A DNA stretch of 14,692 nt. Source: Bordetella parapertussis. GTDB lineage: Bacteria > Pseudomonadota > Gammaproteobacteria > Burkholderiales > Burkholderiaceae_C. The notes under the pieces are model-generated. The model was not told the DNA's origin. It made no database searches and worked only from the letters and a program-made list of their open reading frames with translations. How positions within the stretch are numbered: the stretch's first letter is position 1; every line of letters begins with the position of its first letter. Position numbers and translations under genes: made by a program. Below, piece by piece: positions 6,086 through 13,361 of the stretch. The stretch is from the NCBI GenBank assembly GCA_945900695.1, contig CAMDJU010000034.1, forward strand, positions 1-14,692, given 5' to 3'.

Positions 6086-7756
6086 ATGTTTGAAGAAAAT
6101 GGTTTGTCGTCATGGGTCATCTTGGCCTGTGCCTTGGCTGCGTTGTACTGGGGCCCCATGCTGTGGCAGCGTTTGCAGCTGTCGTTGGCCAAGCATCCGT
6201 CGATGGCAGGTCACTTGCGTTGGGCCAAGCGTTTGGCCAACTGGGCACCGGCCTATGACTACCCGGGCGAGCAATGGTTTCGGGTGGATCACGCCCCTGA
6301 GGCTGTGGGTGTGCAGCGCCAGCAAGCTTTGCAGCGGCTTGGCAGTCTGTTGGTCAAGCGCAGCCCCAAAACTTTGGCGCTGACCCAAGCCACCAAGCCC
6401 ATGGTGTCGGACATGCAACTGATTTCGCGCTACCGGGTGCCCTTTCAGTTTCAAAAATTCCTGAGTGACAACCTGCAAATTGGCAGCTACTGGGCACAAA
6501 GCAAAGGGGTTTGGGTGGCCGATGCTGATGATCAGTGGCACATGGATGTCACGGGCAGTTATGGCGTGAACTTGTTCGGGGCTGACTTTTACAAAAGCTG
6601 CATGCAAGAGGGCATGGACTTGGTGCACGATCTCGGCCCCGTGTTGGGTGCTTATCACCCCTGTGTGCAAGAAAACGTCGCCATGTTGTGTCAAATTTCC
6701 CGCAAAGATGAGGTTTCGTTTCACATGTCGGGCACCGAGGCGGTGATGCAAGCGGTGCGTTTGGCGCGCTACCACACGGGCAAGCGCAAAGTGGTGCGCT
6801 TCACCGGTGCTTATCACGGTTGGTGGGACGATGTTCAGCCCGGTCCCGGCAACCCCATGCCCCCCTCCAATGACACGCTCACGCTCAATGAGATGCACCC
6901 CCAAACCCTCAAAGTGCTGCGCCAGCGCAAGGACATTGCCTGCGTCTTGGTCAACCCTTTGCAAGCCATGCACCCCAACAAGGCCGCGCCCAGCGACTCG
7001 ACCTTGATCGACGGCTCGCGCCAGGTGTCTTATGACAAAGCCGCCTATGCCAAATGGTTGGGCGAGTTGCGCCAAGTGTGTGACGAAAAAGGCATTGCAT
7101 TCATCATGGACGAAGTGTTCATGGGCTTTCGTTTGGGCTTGGGTGGGGCGCAAGCGTTTTTCGGTGTGGATGCCGACCTGGTCACCTACGGCAAGACACT
7201 GGGCGGCGGTTTCCCGGTGGGCGTGCTCTGCGGCAAGGCCCCATGGATGCGCCGCTTTAGCGAAGAAAAGCCGGGCAACATTTGTTTTGCACGTGGCACC
7301 TTCAATGCCCATCCGGGTGTGATGGGCGCGATGAATGTGTTTCTCAAGCGGGTGCAAAGCCCCGCGATTCAAGCGGTCTATCAAAAAATGGAAGGCTTGT
7401 GGATCGATCGCATGAAGCAGCTCAACGATCAACTGCTGGGCCAAGACTTGCCCGTGCGCGTGGTGGGCATGGCCACTGTCTGGACCGTGGTTTACGAGGT
7501 GCCCAGCCGCTACAACTGGATGCTGCAGTTTTACATGCGCGAACAAGGCATAGCCCTCAGTTGGGTGGGCACGGGGCGTTTGATCTTCAATTTTGCTTTT
7601 GAGGATGAGCACTTTGCCGATTTTTGCAAGCGGTTTATCCAAGCGGCTCAAGCCATGCAAAACGATGGCTGGTGGTGGACTGCCCAAGGTCAAAGCAATC
7701 GGACCATTCGGCGTGAAGTCATGCGCGAAATGGTCCGAATCAAGTGGGCTTTGTAA
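6086..7756 (+). CDS. Membrane-anchored class III PLP-dependent aminotransferase, HemL-like, substrate unknown
   Basis: The 556-residue protein belongs to fold-type I, class III aminotransferases, closest in style to glutamate-1-semialdehyde aminomutase. Visible landmarks: SGTEA at 215-219 (phosphate binding), FTGAYHGWWDD at 239-249, FIMDEVFMGFR at 339-349 with Asp342, TYGKTLGGGFPVG at 367-379 with the PLP lysine Lys370, and ARGTFNAHP at 402-410. It is not ordinary HemL: that enzyme is about 430 residues, while this one has about 110 extra N-terminal residues with a hydrophobic segment at about 10-23 that probably anchors it to the membrane, and a Trp-rich C-terminal region. ATG 6086 is chosen because AAGGGA ends 5 nt upstream. 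It diverges from psd and lies among lipid genes behind a PhoB-like promoter, suggesting amination of a membrane-linked or lipid-derived carbonyl. The substrate is unknown. Confidence 0.85.
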   Translation: MFEENGLSSWVILACALAALYWGPMLWQRLQLSLAKHPSMAGHLRWAKRLANWAPAYDYPGEQWFRVDHAPEAVGVQRQQALQRLGSLLVKRSPKTLALTQATKPMVSDMQLISRYRVPFQFQKFLSDNLQIGSYWAQSKGVWVADADDQWHMDVTGSYGVNLFGADFYKSCMQEGMDLVHDLGPVLGAYHPCVQENVAMLCQISRKDEVSFHMSGTEAVMQAVRLARYHTGKRKVVRFTGAYHGWWDDVQPGPGNPMPPSNDTLTLNEMHPQTLKVLRQRKDIACVLVNPLQAMHPNKAAPSDSTLIDGSRQVSYDKAAYAKWLGELRQVCDEKGIAFIMDEVFMGFRLGLGGAQAFFGVDADLVTYGKTLGGGFPVGVLCGKAPWMRRFSEEKPGNICFARGTFNAHPGVMGAMNVFLKRVQSPAIQAVYQKMEGLWIDRMKQLNDQLLGQDLPVRVVGMATVWTVVYEVPSRYNWMLQFYMREQGIALSWVGTGRLIFNFAFEDEHFADFCKRFIQAAQAMQNDGWWWTAQGQSNRTIRREVMREMVRIKWAL

Positions 7757-8365
7757 TCAGTGTGATTTGACGTGTTCCATGGGGTCTAAAAACTGACCCT
7801 TGGCCAAGTAAAAAGGTGCGCGATAGTACATTTTGACATCGTGGAATGGGTCGGTGATGATCTTCAGCGCCCAAGCCACGCCGGCCATCAAACCATCTTG
7901 TACCCACAGCTGCAGCACCCTGAAGATCAAGCCGGCGGCGCCCAAAAACAACCAAGCCATGGCAGTCATGCGAACCGGTGTGTCTTCGTAAGCTTCAGGA
8001 ACAGCCCAGGTGAGGTAGTTGGGCATCCAATAGGCGATCACAGGAATGGCGGCGCAAATGGTGAGCAAAACCACTTTGCGGCGCAGGTTGTAGCCGACCT
8101 TGATCTCTTCTTTGTGCTCATGGGTGGCGTTGTTCACGGCATCAAAGCCTTTGGGTTCAAAAAAGAAGTGACCGGCTTGGCGCGTGGTCATGGACACCAG
8201 CCAAGCGATCAGGGCTGACACCACGGGGTCGATGAACAAATAGGCATACGCCACCAAAAAGGACAGGGCGCTGACCAAATGCAAAGCTTGGTTGATGCGA
8301 CTGTGGTGGTAGTAACGGTGGTCATCCCAACGTTGGGTGCGCAAGGTTTGCAACAATTCTTTCAT
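7757..8365 (-). CDS. Small multi-pass membrane protein, possibly Mpo1/DUF962-like
   Basis: The 202-residue protein has about four hydrophobic segments (roughly 30-45, 47-60, 98-113, 134-152) and many histidines: DDHRYYHHSRINQALHLV at 14-31, QAGHFFFEP at 63-71, THEHKEE at 81-87 and DPFHD at 172-176. The N-terminal H-x-R-x-NQ-x-LH pattern and the later GHFFFEP recall the Mpo1/DUF962 family. Yeast Mpo1 is an iron-dependent dioxygenase that shortens 2-hydroxy fatty acids. The likeness is from memory of motifs and is only moderate; another membrane di-iron or histidine-box enzyme is possible. ATG at 8365 is supported by AGGAG six nt upstream. Its stop abuts the convergent aminotransferase stop with no gap. 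It shares a divergent promoter region with the glycosyltransferase and has its own PhoB-like box. Confidence 0.7.
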   Translation of the reverse strand: MKELLQTLRTQRWDDHRYYHHSRINQALHLVSALSFLVAYAYLFIDPVVSALIAWLVSMTTRQAGHFFFEPKGFDAVNNATHEHKEEIKVGYNLRRKVVLLTICAAIPVIAYWMPNYLTWAVPEAYEDTPVRMTAMAWLFLGAAGLIFRVLQLWVQDGLMAGVAWALKIITDPFHDVKMYYRAPFYLAKGQFLDPMEHVKSH

Positions 8366-8413
8366 GGGTTCTCCTGAGGTCGTTGGGTAATGAGGTGATA
8401 AACAATAAACTGA

Positions 8414-8447
8414 AATGTGGCGAATTTCAGTGAAATTTTGATGACAC
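8414..8447 (-). promoter_or_regulatory. PhoB-box promoter of the Mpo1-like gene
   Basis: On the minus strand GTGTCATCAAAATTTCAC (8447-8430) matches the PhoB consensus at 14 of 18 positions. Exactly 10 nt later is CACATT (8419-8414) as a -10 element. The predicted transcription start is near 8407, about 40 nt before the start codon at 8365, leaving room for the AGGAG ribosome site. It shares TGTCATCAAA and the same spacing and hexamer with the divergent site for the glycosyltransferase. Confidence 0.62.
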
Positions 8448-8460
8448 TGCAAAATTGCAG
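8447..8460. repeat. 14-bp perfect dyad between the two Pho-like boxes
   Basis: CTGCAA-AA-TTGCAG is a perfect inverted repeat that starts at the edge of the Mpo1-side PhoB box. It may be a site for a second regulator of the divergent pair, or chance. Confidence 0.3.
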
Positions 8461-8486
8461 CCTCGTCAGGTCCTGGGAGCATGCGC

Positions 8487-8520
8487 TTGTCATCAAACTG
8501 TGATGTGTGGGTGTCACATT
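8487..8520 (+). promoter_or_regulatory. PhoB-box promoter of the GT4 glycosyltransferase
   Basis: TTGTCATCAAACTGTGAT (8487-8504) matches CTGTCATAWAWCTGTCAY at 15 of 18 positions, the best Pho-like site in the window. Exactly 10 nt later is CACATT (8515-8520), the same hexamer at the same distance as on the divergent side. In PhoB promoters the box replaces the -35 and ends about 10 nt before the -10. The predicted start of transcription is near 8527. Confidence 0.68.
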
Positions 8521-8580
8521 AATGGCATGCAAGCAGATGCCTCGATCGATGTGGTTTGTTTCAACGGGTCTTCGTCACCG

Positions 8581-9729
8581 ATGCGCATCGCGGTCGTCAC
8601 CGAGACCTATCCACCGGACATCAACGGGGTGGCCCATACCCTGAGCAAAACCGTGGAGGGCCTCAAAGCCCGCGGCCATGCGCTGTGGTTGATACGTCCG
8701 CGTCAAAACAATGACACGGTGCAAGCGGGTCGATCATTGAACGATGAAACGCTGGTGCGTGGCATGCCAATCCCGTTTTACAAGCATTTGAAAATGGGCT
8801 TTCCCGCTAAACGGGCATTGACGCGTTTGTGGACTTTGCACCGCCCGGATGTGGTTCACATCGCCACCGAAGGGCCCCTGGGGTGGTCTGCCTTGCAGGC
8901 AGCCAAAAAACTCAAATTACCGGTGAGCAGTGACTTCAGAACGAATTTTCACGCCTACAGCGACCACTATGGCATTGGCTGGCTGCGCGGGGCCATCATG
9001 AATTACATGCGCAAATTCCACAATGCCGCACTGGCCACCATGGTGCCCACACCGGTGCTGGCCCATGAGTTGGCAGCCGTGGGGTTTGAGCGTTTGCATG
9101 TGGTGCCCCGCGGTGTGGATACCGATTTGTTCAACCCCATGCGCCGCTCCCCTGCCTTGCGCTCGGAGTGGGGTGCCAGCGATGAAACCCTGGTGCTGTT
9201 GTGCGTTGGCCGCTTGGCCGCAGAAAAAAACCTGAGCGTGGTGGTGTCCACCTTTGAGCGCTTGGCGACTGTGAATGCCAACGTCAAATTGGTTTTGGTG
9301 GGGGATGGCCCCCTCAAGCCCAGCTTGCAAAAAAACCATCCGCAGGTGTTGTTTGCTGGTTTCAGAACGGGTGAAGACTTGGCCCAACACTACGCCAGTG
9401 CGGACATGTTTTTGTTTCCCAGTTTGACCGAAACCTTTGGCAACGTGACCTTGGAGGCCATGTCCAGCGCCTTACCGGTGGTGGCCTACCGGCATGCAGC
9501 GGCGGCCGAGTTGATCCGCCCTGGCGAGAACGGTCAGCTCATAGAAGCGGGTGACCAAGAGGCATTTGAGCGAGCAGCCATCGAATTGGCTGATATGCAC
9601 ACCTTGCGCGCCCAAATGGGGCAAGAGGCCCGCATCACTGCACTGGGCCAGGCCTGGCCTTTGATTTTTCAAAAAACCGAGAAGATTTTTCGCCAGGTCA
9701 TCCAAGACCACGCCCTACAGCAGGCATGA
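8581..9729 (+). CDS. GT4-family glycosyltransferase, glycolipid or mannosyltransferase type
   Basis: The 382-residue retaining GT-B glycosyltransferase has the N-terminal ETYPPDINGVAHTL at 8-21, the hinge VPRGVDTDLF at 175-184, CVGRLAAEKN at 208-217 with the conserved Arg and Lys, GDGPLKPSL at 241-249 and the E-x7-E donor site TETFGNVTLEAMS at 283-295 (Glu284, Glu292). It resembles MgtA/SqdX/Agt-like enzymes, which put sugars on diacylglycerol or mannose on lipid carriers. Agt-type enzymes are known to be co-located with plcP and to use UDP-glucose or UDP-glucuronate; donor and acceptor here are inferred. ATG 8581 gives the normal family N-terminus (MRIAVV) although its ribosome site is weak; an in-frame ATG at 8527 lies right at the predicted transcription start. 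It stands alone behind a strong PhoB-like box. Confidence 0.88.
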   Translation: MRIAVVTETYPPDINGVAHTLSKTVEGLKARGHALWLIRPRQNNDTVQAGRSLNDETLVRGMPIPFYKHLKMGFPAKRALTRLWTLHRPDVVHIATEGPLGWSALQAAKKLKLPVSSDFRTNFHAYSDHYGIGWLRGAIMNYMRKFHNAALATMVPTPVLAHELAAVGFERLHVVPRGVDTDLFNPMRRSPALRSEWGASDETLVLLCVGRLAAEKNLSVVVSTFERLATVNANVKLVLVGDGPLKPSLQKNHPQVLFAGFRTGEDLAQHYASADMFLFPSLTETFGNVTLEAMSSALPVVAYRHAAAAELIRPGENGQLIEAGDQEAFERAAIELADMHTLRAQMGQEARITALGQAWPLIFQKTEKIFRQVIQDHALQQA

Positions 9730-9751
9730 CCGGTTGAGGCGCTGGCTGTTG

Positions 9752-9768
9752 GCGAGGGTCACCCCCGC
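9752..9768. terminator. Imperfect hairpin after the glycosyltransferase
   Basis: GCGAGGG (9752-9758), loop TCA, CCCCCGC (9762-9768) pair with one A-C mismatch in the 64-nt gap between two convergent genes. No T-run follows, so termination is doubtful. Confidence 0.2.
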
Positions 9769-9793
9769 AGCGGTTGGTTTGCCGAACCCGTGT

Positions 9794-10054
9794 TCAAGCA
9801 GCGGGGTGCTGCAAGTCGTGGGCTTGATAAGCCAGATCAAAGGCCTTGGCCTTGCCTTCGTAGAAGCGATCAAGGCGCCAGTCTTTGAGCAGTTGGATGG
9901 CCAAATCAAAATCGTCGGGTGAGAGCTGATACATGCCTTTGATGGGCGATGCAGCCTCCGACTCCAGCGCCAAAATCAAATCGGAAAAAGCTTGGGCCGT
10001 GGCAGAGGCGGGGTTATTTTTGATCAATCGGCGAACTTGCTTGATGGGGCGCAT
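9794..10054 (-). CDS. Short protein of unknown function, 86 residues
   Basis: I do not recognise this family. It is small, soluble-looking and mostly helical, with no signal peptide or membrane segment: a basic start (MRPIKQVRRLIKNNPAS), a central ALESEAASPIKGMYQLSPDDFDLA region at about 29-52 and an aromatic/charged end with RLDRFYEGKAKAFDLAY at about 60-76. An AAGG ribosome site stands 7 nt before ATG 10054. It lies between the convergent glycosyltransferase and the secreted DsrE-like gene, 123 nt downstream of the latter on the same strand. Coding is favoured by the clear start signal and normal amino acid composition. It resembles small conserved hypotheticals of Comamonadaceae; no function is claimed. 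Confidence 0.65.
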   Translation of the reverse strand: MRPIKQVRRLIKNNPASATAQAFSDLILALESEAASPIKGMYQLSPDDFDLAIQLLKDWRLDRFYEGKAKAFDLAYQAHDLQHPAA

Positions 10055-10136
10055 GGGGATACCTTGGAATACTCAAAAAGGGTCGAAACGTTAACACAGG
10101 CAAGTGTTGATGCGGGCGCCCAGTGTGTGAATTTTT

Positions 10137-10145
10137 TGTTACAAT
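10137..10145 (+). promoter_or_regulatory. Extended -10 motif in the gap between two minus-strand genes
   Basis: TGTTACAAT (TG-N-TACAAT) follows a run of six T and points rightward, predicting a start near 10152. No plus-strand gene follows; a transcript would run antisense to the DsrE-like gene. No -35 at normal spacing is visible, so this may be chance. Otherwise the 123-nt gap 10055-10177 shows nothing I can name. Confidence 0.2.
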
Positions 10146-10177
10146 CCTGGGTTTGCTGGCGCACACTTGGCCTGGAT

Positions 10178-10603
10178 TTAAGGCTTGATATAGGCAAAAC
10201 CCTCGCGGGCTTGCAAGCGGCCAATGCGCACCACGCCTGAAGGGGTGAAGTCCGCGTCCATGTTGAACTGGGATTTGTTGAGATTGCGGTTTTTCAAGGT
10301 AATTTCGCAAATTTCAAACCTCACGTGGCGTGCCTTCAAGGCCGATACCAAGGCGGCGTAATCAATATTGGGGTTTTGTTTGTCTTTGGCGCCATCCATC
10401 AAAAAATCCACTCCTTCGGCATGGGTGACCACCACAATTTGTGTGTCGGGGGCCACATCCAAATGGTTGCGAATATTGCGCAAGCCCTTGGTGGCTTGGC
10501 TGGCAGCATGGTCAATGTGATAAACCACTTTATCGCCGCTGGTTTGTGCGAAGGCAGCGAGGTGGGTCAAGGCGCAAAGCACCAAGGTAAAAAATGTTTT
10601 CAT
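10178..10603 (-). CDS. Secreted DsrE/DsrF-like protein
   Basis: The 141-residue protein begins with a clear Sec signal peptide (MKTFFTLVLCALTHLAAFA, predicted cleavage before Gln20), followed by a DsrE-like alpha/beta fold: KVVYHIDHAASQATKGLRNI at 25-44, a hydrophobic strand QIVVVTHAEGVDFLM at 55-69 and YAALVSALKARHVRFEIC at 82-99. DsrE/DsrF relatives take part in sulfur transfer, but single-domain periplasmic members of this kind have no settled role. After the signal only Cys99 remains as a possible thiol. Two starts compete: ATG 10603 with no close ribosome site, and TTG 10609 with AGGG seven nt upstream, which would add Met-Ala; the signal peptide is kept either way. It stands alone between unrelated genes. 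Confidence 0.8.
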   Translation of the reverse strand: MKTFFTLVLCALTHLAAFAQTSGDKVVYHIDHAASQATKGLRNIRNHLDVAPDTQIVVVTHAEGVDFLMDGAKDKQNPNIDYAALVSALKARHVRFEICEITLKNRNLNKSQFNMDADFTPSGVVRIGRLQAREGFAYIKP

Positions 10604-10702
10604 GGCCAAATCATAACCCTGTGTTGGCGTGCCTCAGTGGAAAACGCACTGTTCGTGCGACCACGTTGCCAAGGGAATGTGCAGTGGGTTAGCCGGCGTG
10701 TT

Positions 10703-11419
10703 TCAAGTCGGATCTTGGTGCGTGGGGTTAGAAGAAGGCGCTGAGCGATAGGGTTCTTCAAAGGGTAAAAAGTCACGTTCCAGCATCGCTCCAGCAACCC
10801 AGTCTTGCACCGCTGGCAGGTCCAGCACCCGGTTGACGTAGCCCTGCACCACGTCATTGACGGGCAAACCGTAGGTTCGGATGCGCGAGCACACCGGTGC
10901 ATAAAAGGCATCCACAATGCCAAACTCACCCATCAGCATATGGGGTTGGGATTGCGTGCTGAGCGTTTTGGTCAGCACCTGACACAGCCGCTGCACATCT
11001 TCTCGCAGGTCGGCTTTTTGCGACCACAGGCTTTTGCCGACATCGCGCAAATCGGCCTCGATGTTCATGCCGCAGTGTTGGCGCAACGCGGTGTAACCGC
11101 TGTGGATGTCAGCGCACAGGCTGCGCGCACGGGCGCGCCAAGGAGCCTGGCTGGGCCACAAATTCAGTTGGGGGAATTTTTCCGCCACATATTCGGCAAT
11201 CGCCAAAGAGTCCCACACCACCAAGCCTTGGTCGATCAGCACCGGCACCTTGCCATGCGGGTTGAGGGCCAACAAGGCATGCTTGAACTGAGACTGGGCT
11301 TCAAATGAATCAAAGCGTTCTTTGTGCTCGGCGAACTCAATGCCCGCTTGTCGCATCAACACCCAAGGCCGCATGGACCAACTGGAGTAATTTTTATTGC
11401 CGATGTAGAGGGTCAGCAT
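10703..11419 (-). CDS. Glutathione S-transferase family protein
   Basis: The 238-residue cytoplasmic protein has an N-terminal thioredoxin-like domain (about 1-80) and an all-helical C-terminal domain. The start LYIGNKNYSSWSMRPW at 4-19 is typical of one bacterial GST branch with Ser rather than Tyr as the likely glutathione-activating residue. The conserved cis-proline follows at KVPVL (Pro59), and WDSLAIAEY (Asp70, Ser71) binds the glutathione gamma-glutamyl part. Substrate is unknown; relatives act as thiol transferases, peroxidases or conjugating enzymes. Its ATG follows the stop of the upstream NDUFA9-like gene after a single base, and its own ribosome site is poor, so the two genes are almost certainly co-transcribed and translationally coupled. 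Confidence 0.88.
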   Translation of the reverse strand: MLTLYIGNKNYSSWSMRPWVLMRQAGIEFAEHKERFDSFEAQSQFKHALLALNPHGKVPVLIDQGLVVWDSLAIAEYVAEKFPQLNLWPSQAPWRARARSLCADIHSGYTALRQHCGMNIEADLRDVGKSLWSQKADLREDVQRLCQVLTKTLSTQSQPHMLMGEFGIVDAFYAPVCSRIRTYGLPVNDVVQGYVNRVLDLPAVQDWVAGAMLERDFLPFEEPYRSAPSSNPTHQDPT

Positions 11420-11420
11420 G

Positions 11421-12332
11421 TCAAGAATGGTGTGGTTGAGGAATGGGGAAAACGCTGCTCAAGCGTGAGGATTGCGCCACGCCCAGCTCGGTCAATCCAG
11501 GGCAAGTGCCGGTCGAAACATTGTCCACCCGCATGGAAGCCAGATTGTCGCGGCTCATCAAGGTGGGGCCTGGCAAATGCTCCATCAGCCAGGCTTGTGC
11601 TTGGGCCAAGCTGGCCGGTAACGGCCATACGGGGCGCGGGTGGCCGGCCCACTGACCGGCGTGCTGCACCAGTTGGGCCAGGGTGAACACCTCTGGCCCG
11701 ACCAATTCAAAGCGCTTGCCATGACTGTCCGGTGAAACCAGGGCATGAACCAAGGCCTGCGCCACATCTTGCACCCACACCGGTTGAAATTGGGCCTGGG
11801 CACAGGCCAGTGGCACCACCGGGGCCAGGGCTTGGAGTTGCGCAAACACGTTGATGAAGCGGTCGTCTGCCCCAAACACCACACTGGGTTGCAGCCAGGT
11901 CAATTCCAAACCATGGCGCGAGGCCATGTCTTGAAGCACCGCGTCACCCTGGGCTTTGCTGCGCAAATACATGGACGGGCCGTTCACATCCGAGCCCAAA
12001 GCGCTCATGTGCACCAAGCGGCGCACCCCTTGGTCCGCGCAGGCTTGGGCCAGCAAGCGGGGCAATTGCACATGCACATGGTCAAAGCTTTGGGCGGTGC
12101 CGTGCAAGATGGCCACCAGGTTGACCACTGCGTCATGGCCGCGCACCAGAGATGCCAGTTGGCCTGCGTCATGGACATCCGCTCGCACCACGCTCACCCG
12201 CGGCAGCATTTGCACGCTGCGTGCCGGCAAGCGCCGGGTGGGGACGGTGGCGTACAAGCCGGCGCGCTCCAGCGCCTCGCAGACATGGCGGCCAATGAAA
12301 CCGCTACCGCCCAAGATCAAAATGTTTTTCAT
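11421..12332 (-). CDS. NDUFA9-like NAD(P)-binding atypical short-chain dehydrogenase
   Basis: The 303-residue protein has an N-terminal Rossmann motif GGSGFIG at 8-14 and a long hydrophobic strand [11 protein letters not shown] near 66-76, then LVHMSALGS (Ser110) and a Y-x3-K pair (Tyr122, Lys126), followed by [17 protein letters not shown]. This is the pattern of the extended/atypical SDR group that includes the NDUFA9 (39 kDa) subunit of complex I and bacterial relatives. The proteobacterial members are usually separate from the nuo operon and of uncertain function, perhaps binding NADPH or quinone. It is the first gene of a two-gene operon with the GST-like protein and diverges from transaldolase with 81 nt between starts. 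ATG 12332 places the Rossmann motif properly; the ribosome site is weak. Confidence 0.85.
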   Translation of the reverse strand: MKNILILGGSGFIGRHVCEALERAGLYATVPTRRLPARSVQMLPRVSVVRADVHDAGQLASLVRGHDAVVNLVAILHGTAQSFDHVHVQLPRLLAQACADQGVRRLVHMSALGSDVNGPSMYLRSKAQGDAVLQDMASRHGLELTWLQPSVVFGADDRFINVFAQLQALAPVVPLACAQAQFQPVWVQDVAQALVHALVSPDSHGKRFELVGPEVFTLAQLVQHAGQWAGHPRPVWPLPASLAQAQAWLMEHLPGPTLMSRDNLASMRVDNVSTGTCPGLTELGVAQSSRLSSVFPIPQPHHS

Positions 12333-12413
12333 GTCGGCACTGTAGCGAAATCACAGCGGGGATGGCTGCCAGGGGTTGAAAGCGCTTGCCCTGACACAGG
12401 GATAATAAGGGGC

Positions 12414-13358
12414 ATGAATCAATTACAAGCCCTGAAGCACTTCACCACGGTGGTGGCAGACACTGGCGATTTTTTACAACTCGCGCAGTACAAGCCACAA
12501 GACGCCACCACCAACCCTTCGCTGATCTTGAAGGCGGTGAAAAAGCCAGAGTACCTGCCCCTGCTGCGCCAGGTGGTTGCAGCGCATGGCACAGCGCCCA
12601 TGGACGAACAAATGGATCGCTTGATCGTGCGCTTTGGCTGCGAAATATTGGCCAACATCCCAGGCCGCGTGTCCACCGAAGTCGATGCCCGGTTGAGCTT
12701 TGATACCGCGGCCACTGTGGCACGGGCCCAGCGCATCATGGCCATGTACCACGCCCAAGGGGTGGTCCCAGAGCGGGTGCTGATCAAAATCGCAGCCACC
12801 TGGGAGGGCATCCAAGCCGCAGCCCAACTGCAGCAGCAAGGCATCGCGACCAACCTCACCTTGTTGTTCGCTTATGCCCAAGCCGTGGCTTGCGGGCAAG
12901 CCCGGGTGCAGTTGATTTCGCCGTTTGTGGGGCGTATTTATGACTGGCATAAAAAAGCCGCCGGTACAGGCTGGGATGAAGCGGCTCGCAGCGGTGCCAA
13001 CGATCCTGGCGTAGTGTCGGTCACCCATATATTCAACGCCTATAAGCAACATGGCGTTTCCACCGAGGTGATGGGCGCGAGCTTTCGCAATGTGGGGCAA
13101 ATCACCGCATTGGCTGGGTGTGACTTGCTCACCATCAGCCCCGATTTATTGGCCCAGTTGGCGGCGTGCAACGACCCTTTGCCAAAGGCCTTGGATGCCC
13201 AAGCCAGTTCCAGCTTGGACATGCCGTGGCCACCTCTGAACGAGGCTGATTTCAGGTTGGCCTTGAACCAAGACGCCATGGCCACTGAAAAATTGGCCGA
13301 GGGCATTCGGGCGTTTTGCGCCGATGCCTTGGAGCTGGAAACCTTGATGAAGGCTTGA
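12414..13358 (+). CDS. tal: Transaldolase
   Basis: The 314-residue cytoplasmic enzyme moves a dihydroxyacetone unit between sugar phosphates in the non-oxidative pentose phosphate pathway. It shows DTGDF (Asp17), [12 protein letters not shown] at 30-41, the Glu block [11 protein letters not shown] at 87-97 and the Schiff-base lysine Lys125 in [16 protein letters not shown], all as in E. coli TalB (317 residues). The reading frame stays open far upstream, but ATG 12414 gives the family N-terminus. AAGGGG lies almost against it, and GATAAT at 12401-12406 could serve as a -10, which would make the messenger nearly leaderless. The pgi gene follows after 3 nt, so the two sugar-phosphate enzymes are made together. 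Confidence 0.96.
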   Translation: MNQLQALKHFTTVVADTGDFLQLAQYKPQDATTNPSLILKAVKKPEYLPLLRQVVAAHGTAPMDEQMDRLIVRFGCEILANIPGRVSTEVDARLSFDTAATVARAQRIMAMYHAQGVVPERVLIKIAATWEGIQAAAQLQQQGIATNLTLLFAYAQAVACGQARVQLISPFVGRIYDWHKKAAGTGWDEAARSGANDPGVVSVTHIFNAYKQHGVSTEVMGASFRNVGQITALAGCDLLTISPDLLAQLAACNDPLPKALDAQASSSLDMPWPPLNEADFRLALNQDAMATEKLAEGIRAFCADALELETLMKA

Positions 13359-13361
13359 CCC

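Noticed and set aside
6110..7693. Long minus-strand open frame of 527 codons opposite the aminotransferase
   Set aside because: The plus strand encodes a clear PLP enzyme with intact motifs over the whole stretch. The antisense translation is rich in His, Gln, Val and Ala without domains, as expected for a shadow of biased codon use.
8366..8482. N-terminal extension of the Mpo1-like protein to 8482
   Set aside because: It would place coding sequence across the Pho-like box and -10, while AGGAG six nt before ATG 8365 gives a clear start.
9730..9793. Possible tRNA or small RNA in the gap after the glycosyltransferase
   Set aside because: Only a short imperfect hairpin is visible; no cloverleaf arms or anticodon loop can be folded by eye.
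11745..12413. Upstream extension of the transaldolase frame by 223 codons
   Set aside because: It lies antisense to the NDUFA9-like gene and has no protein-like character. Transaldolase of normal length starts at 12414.
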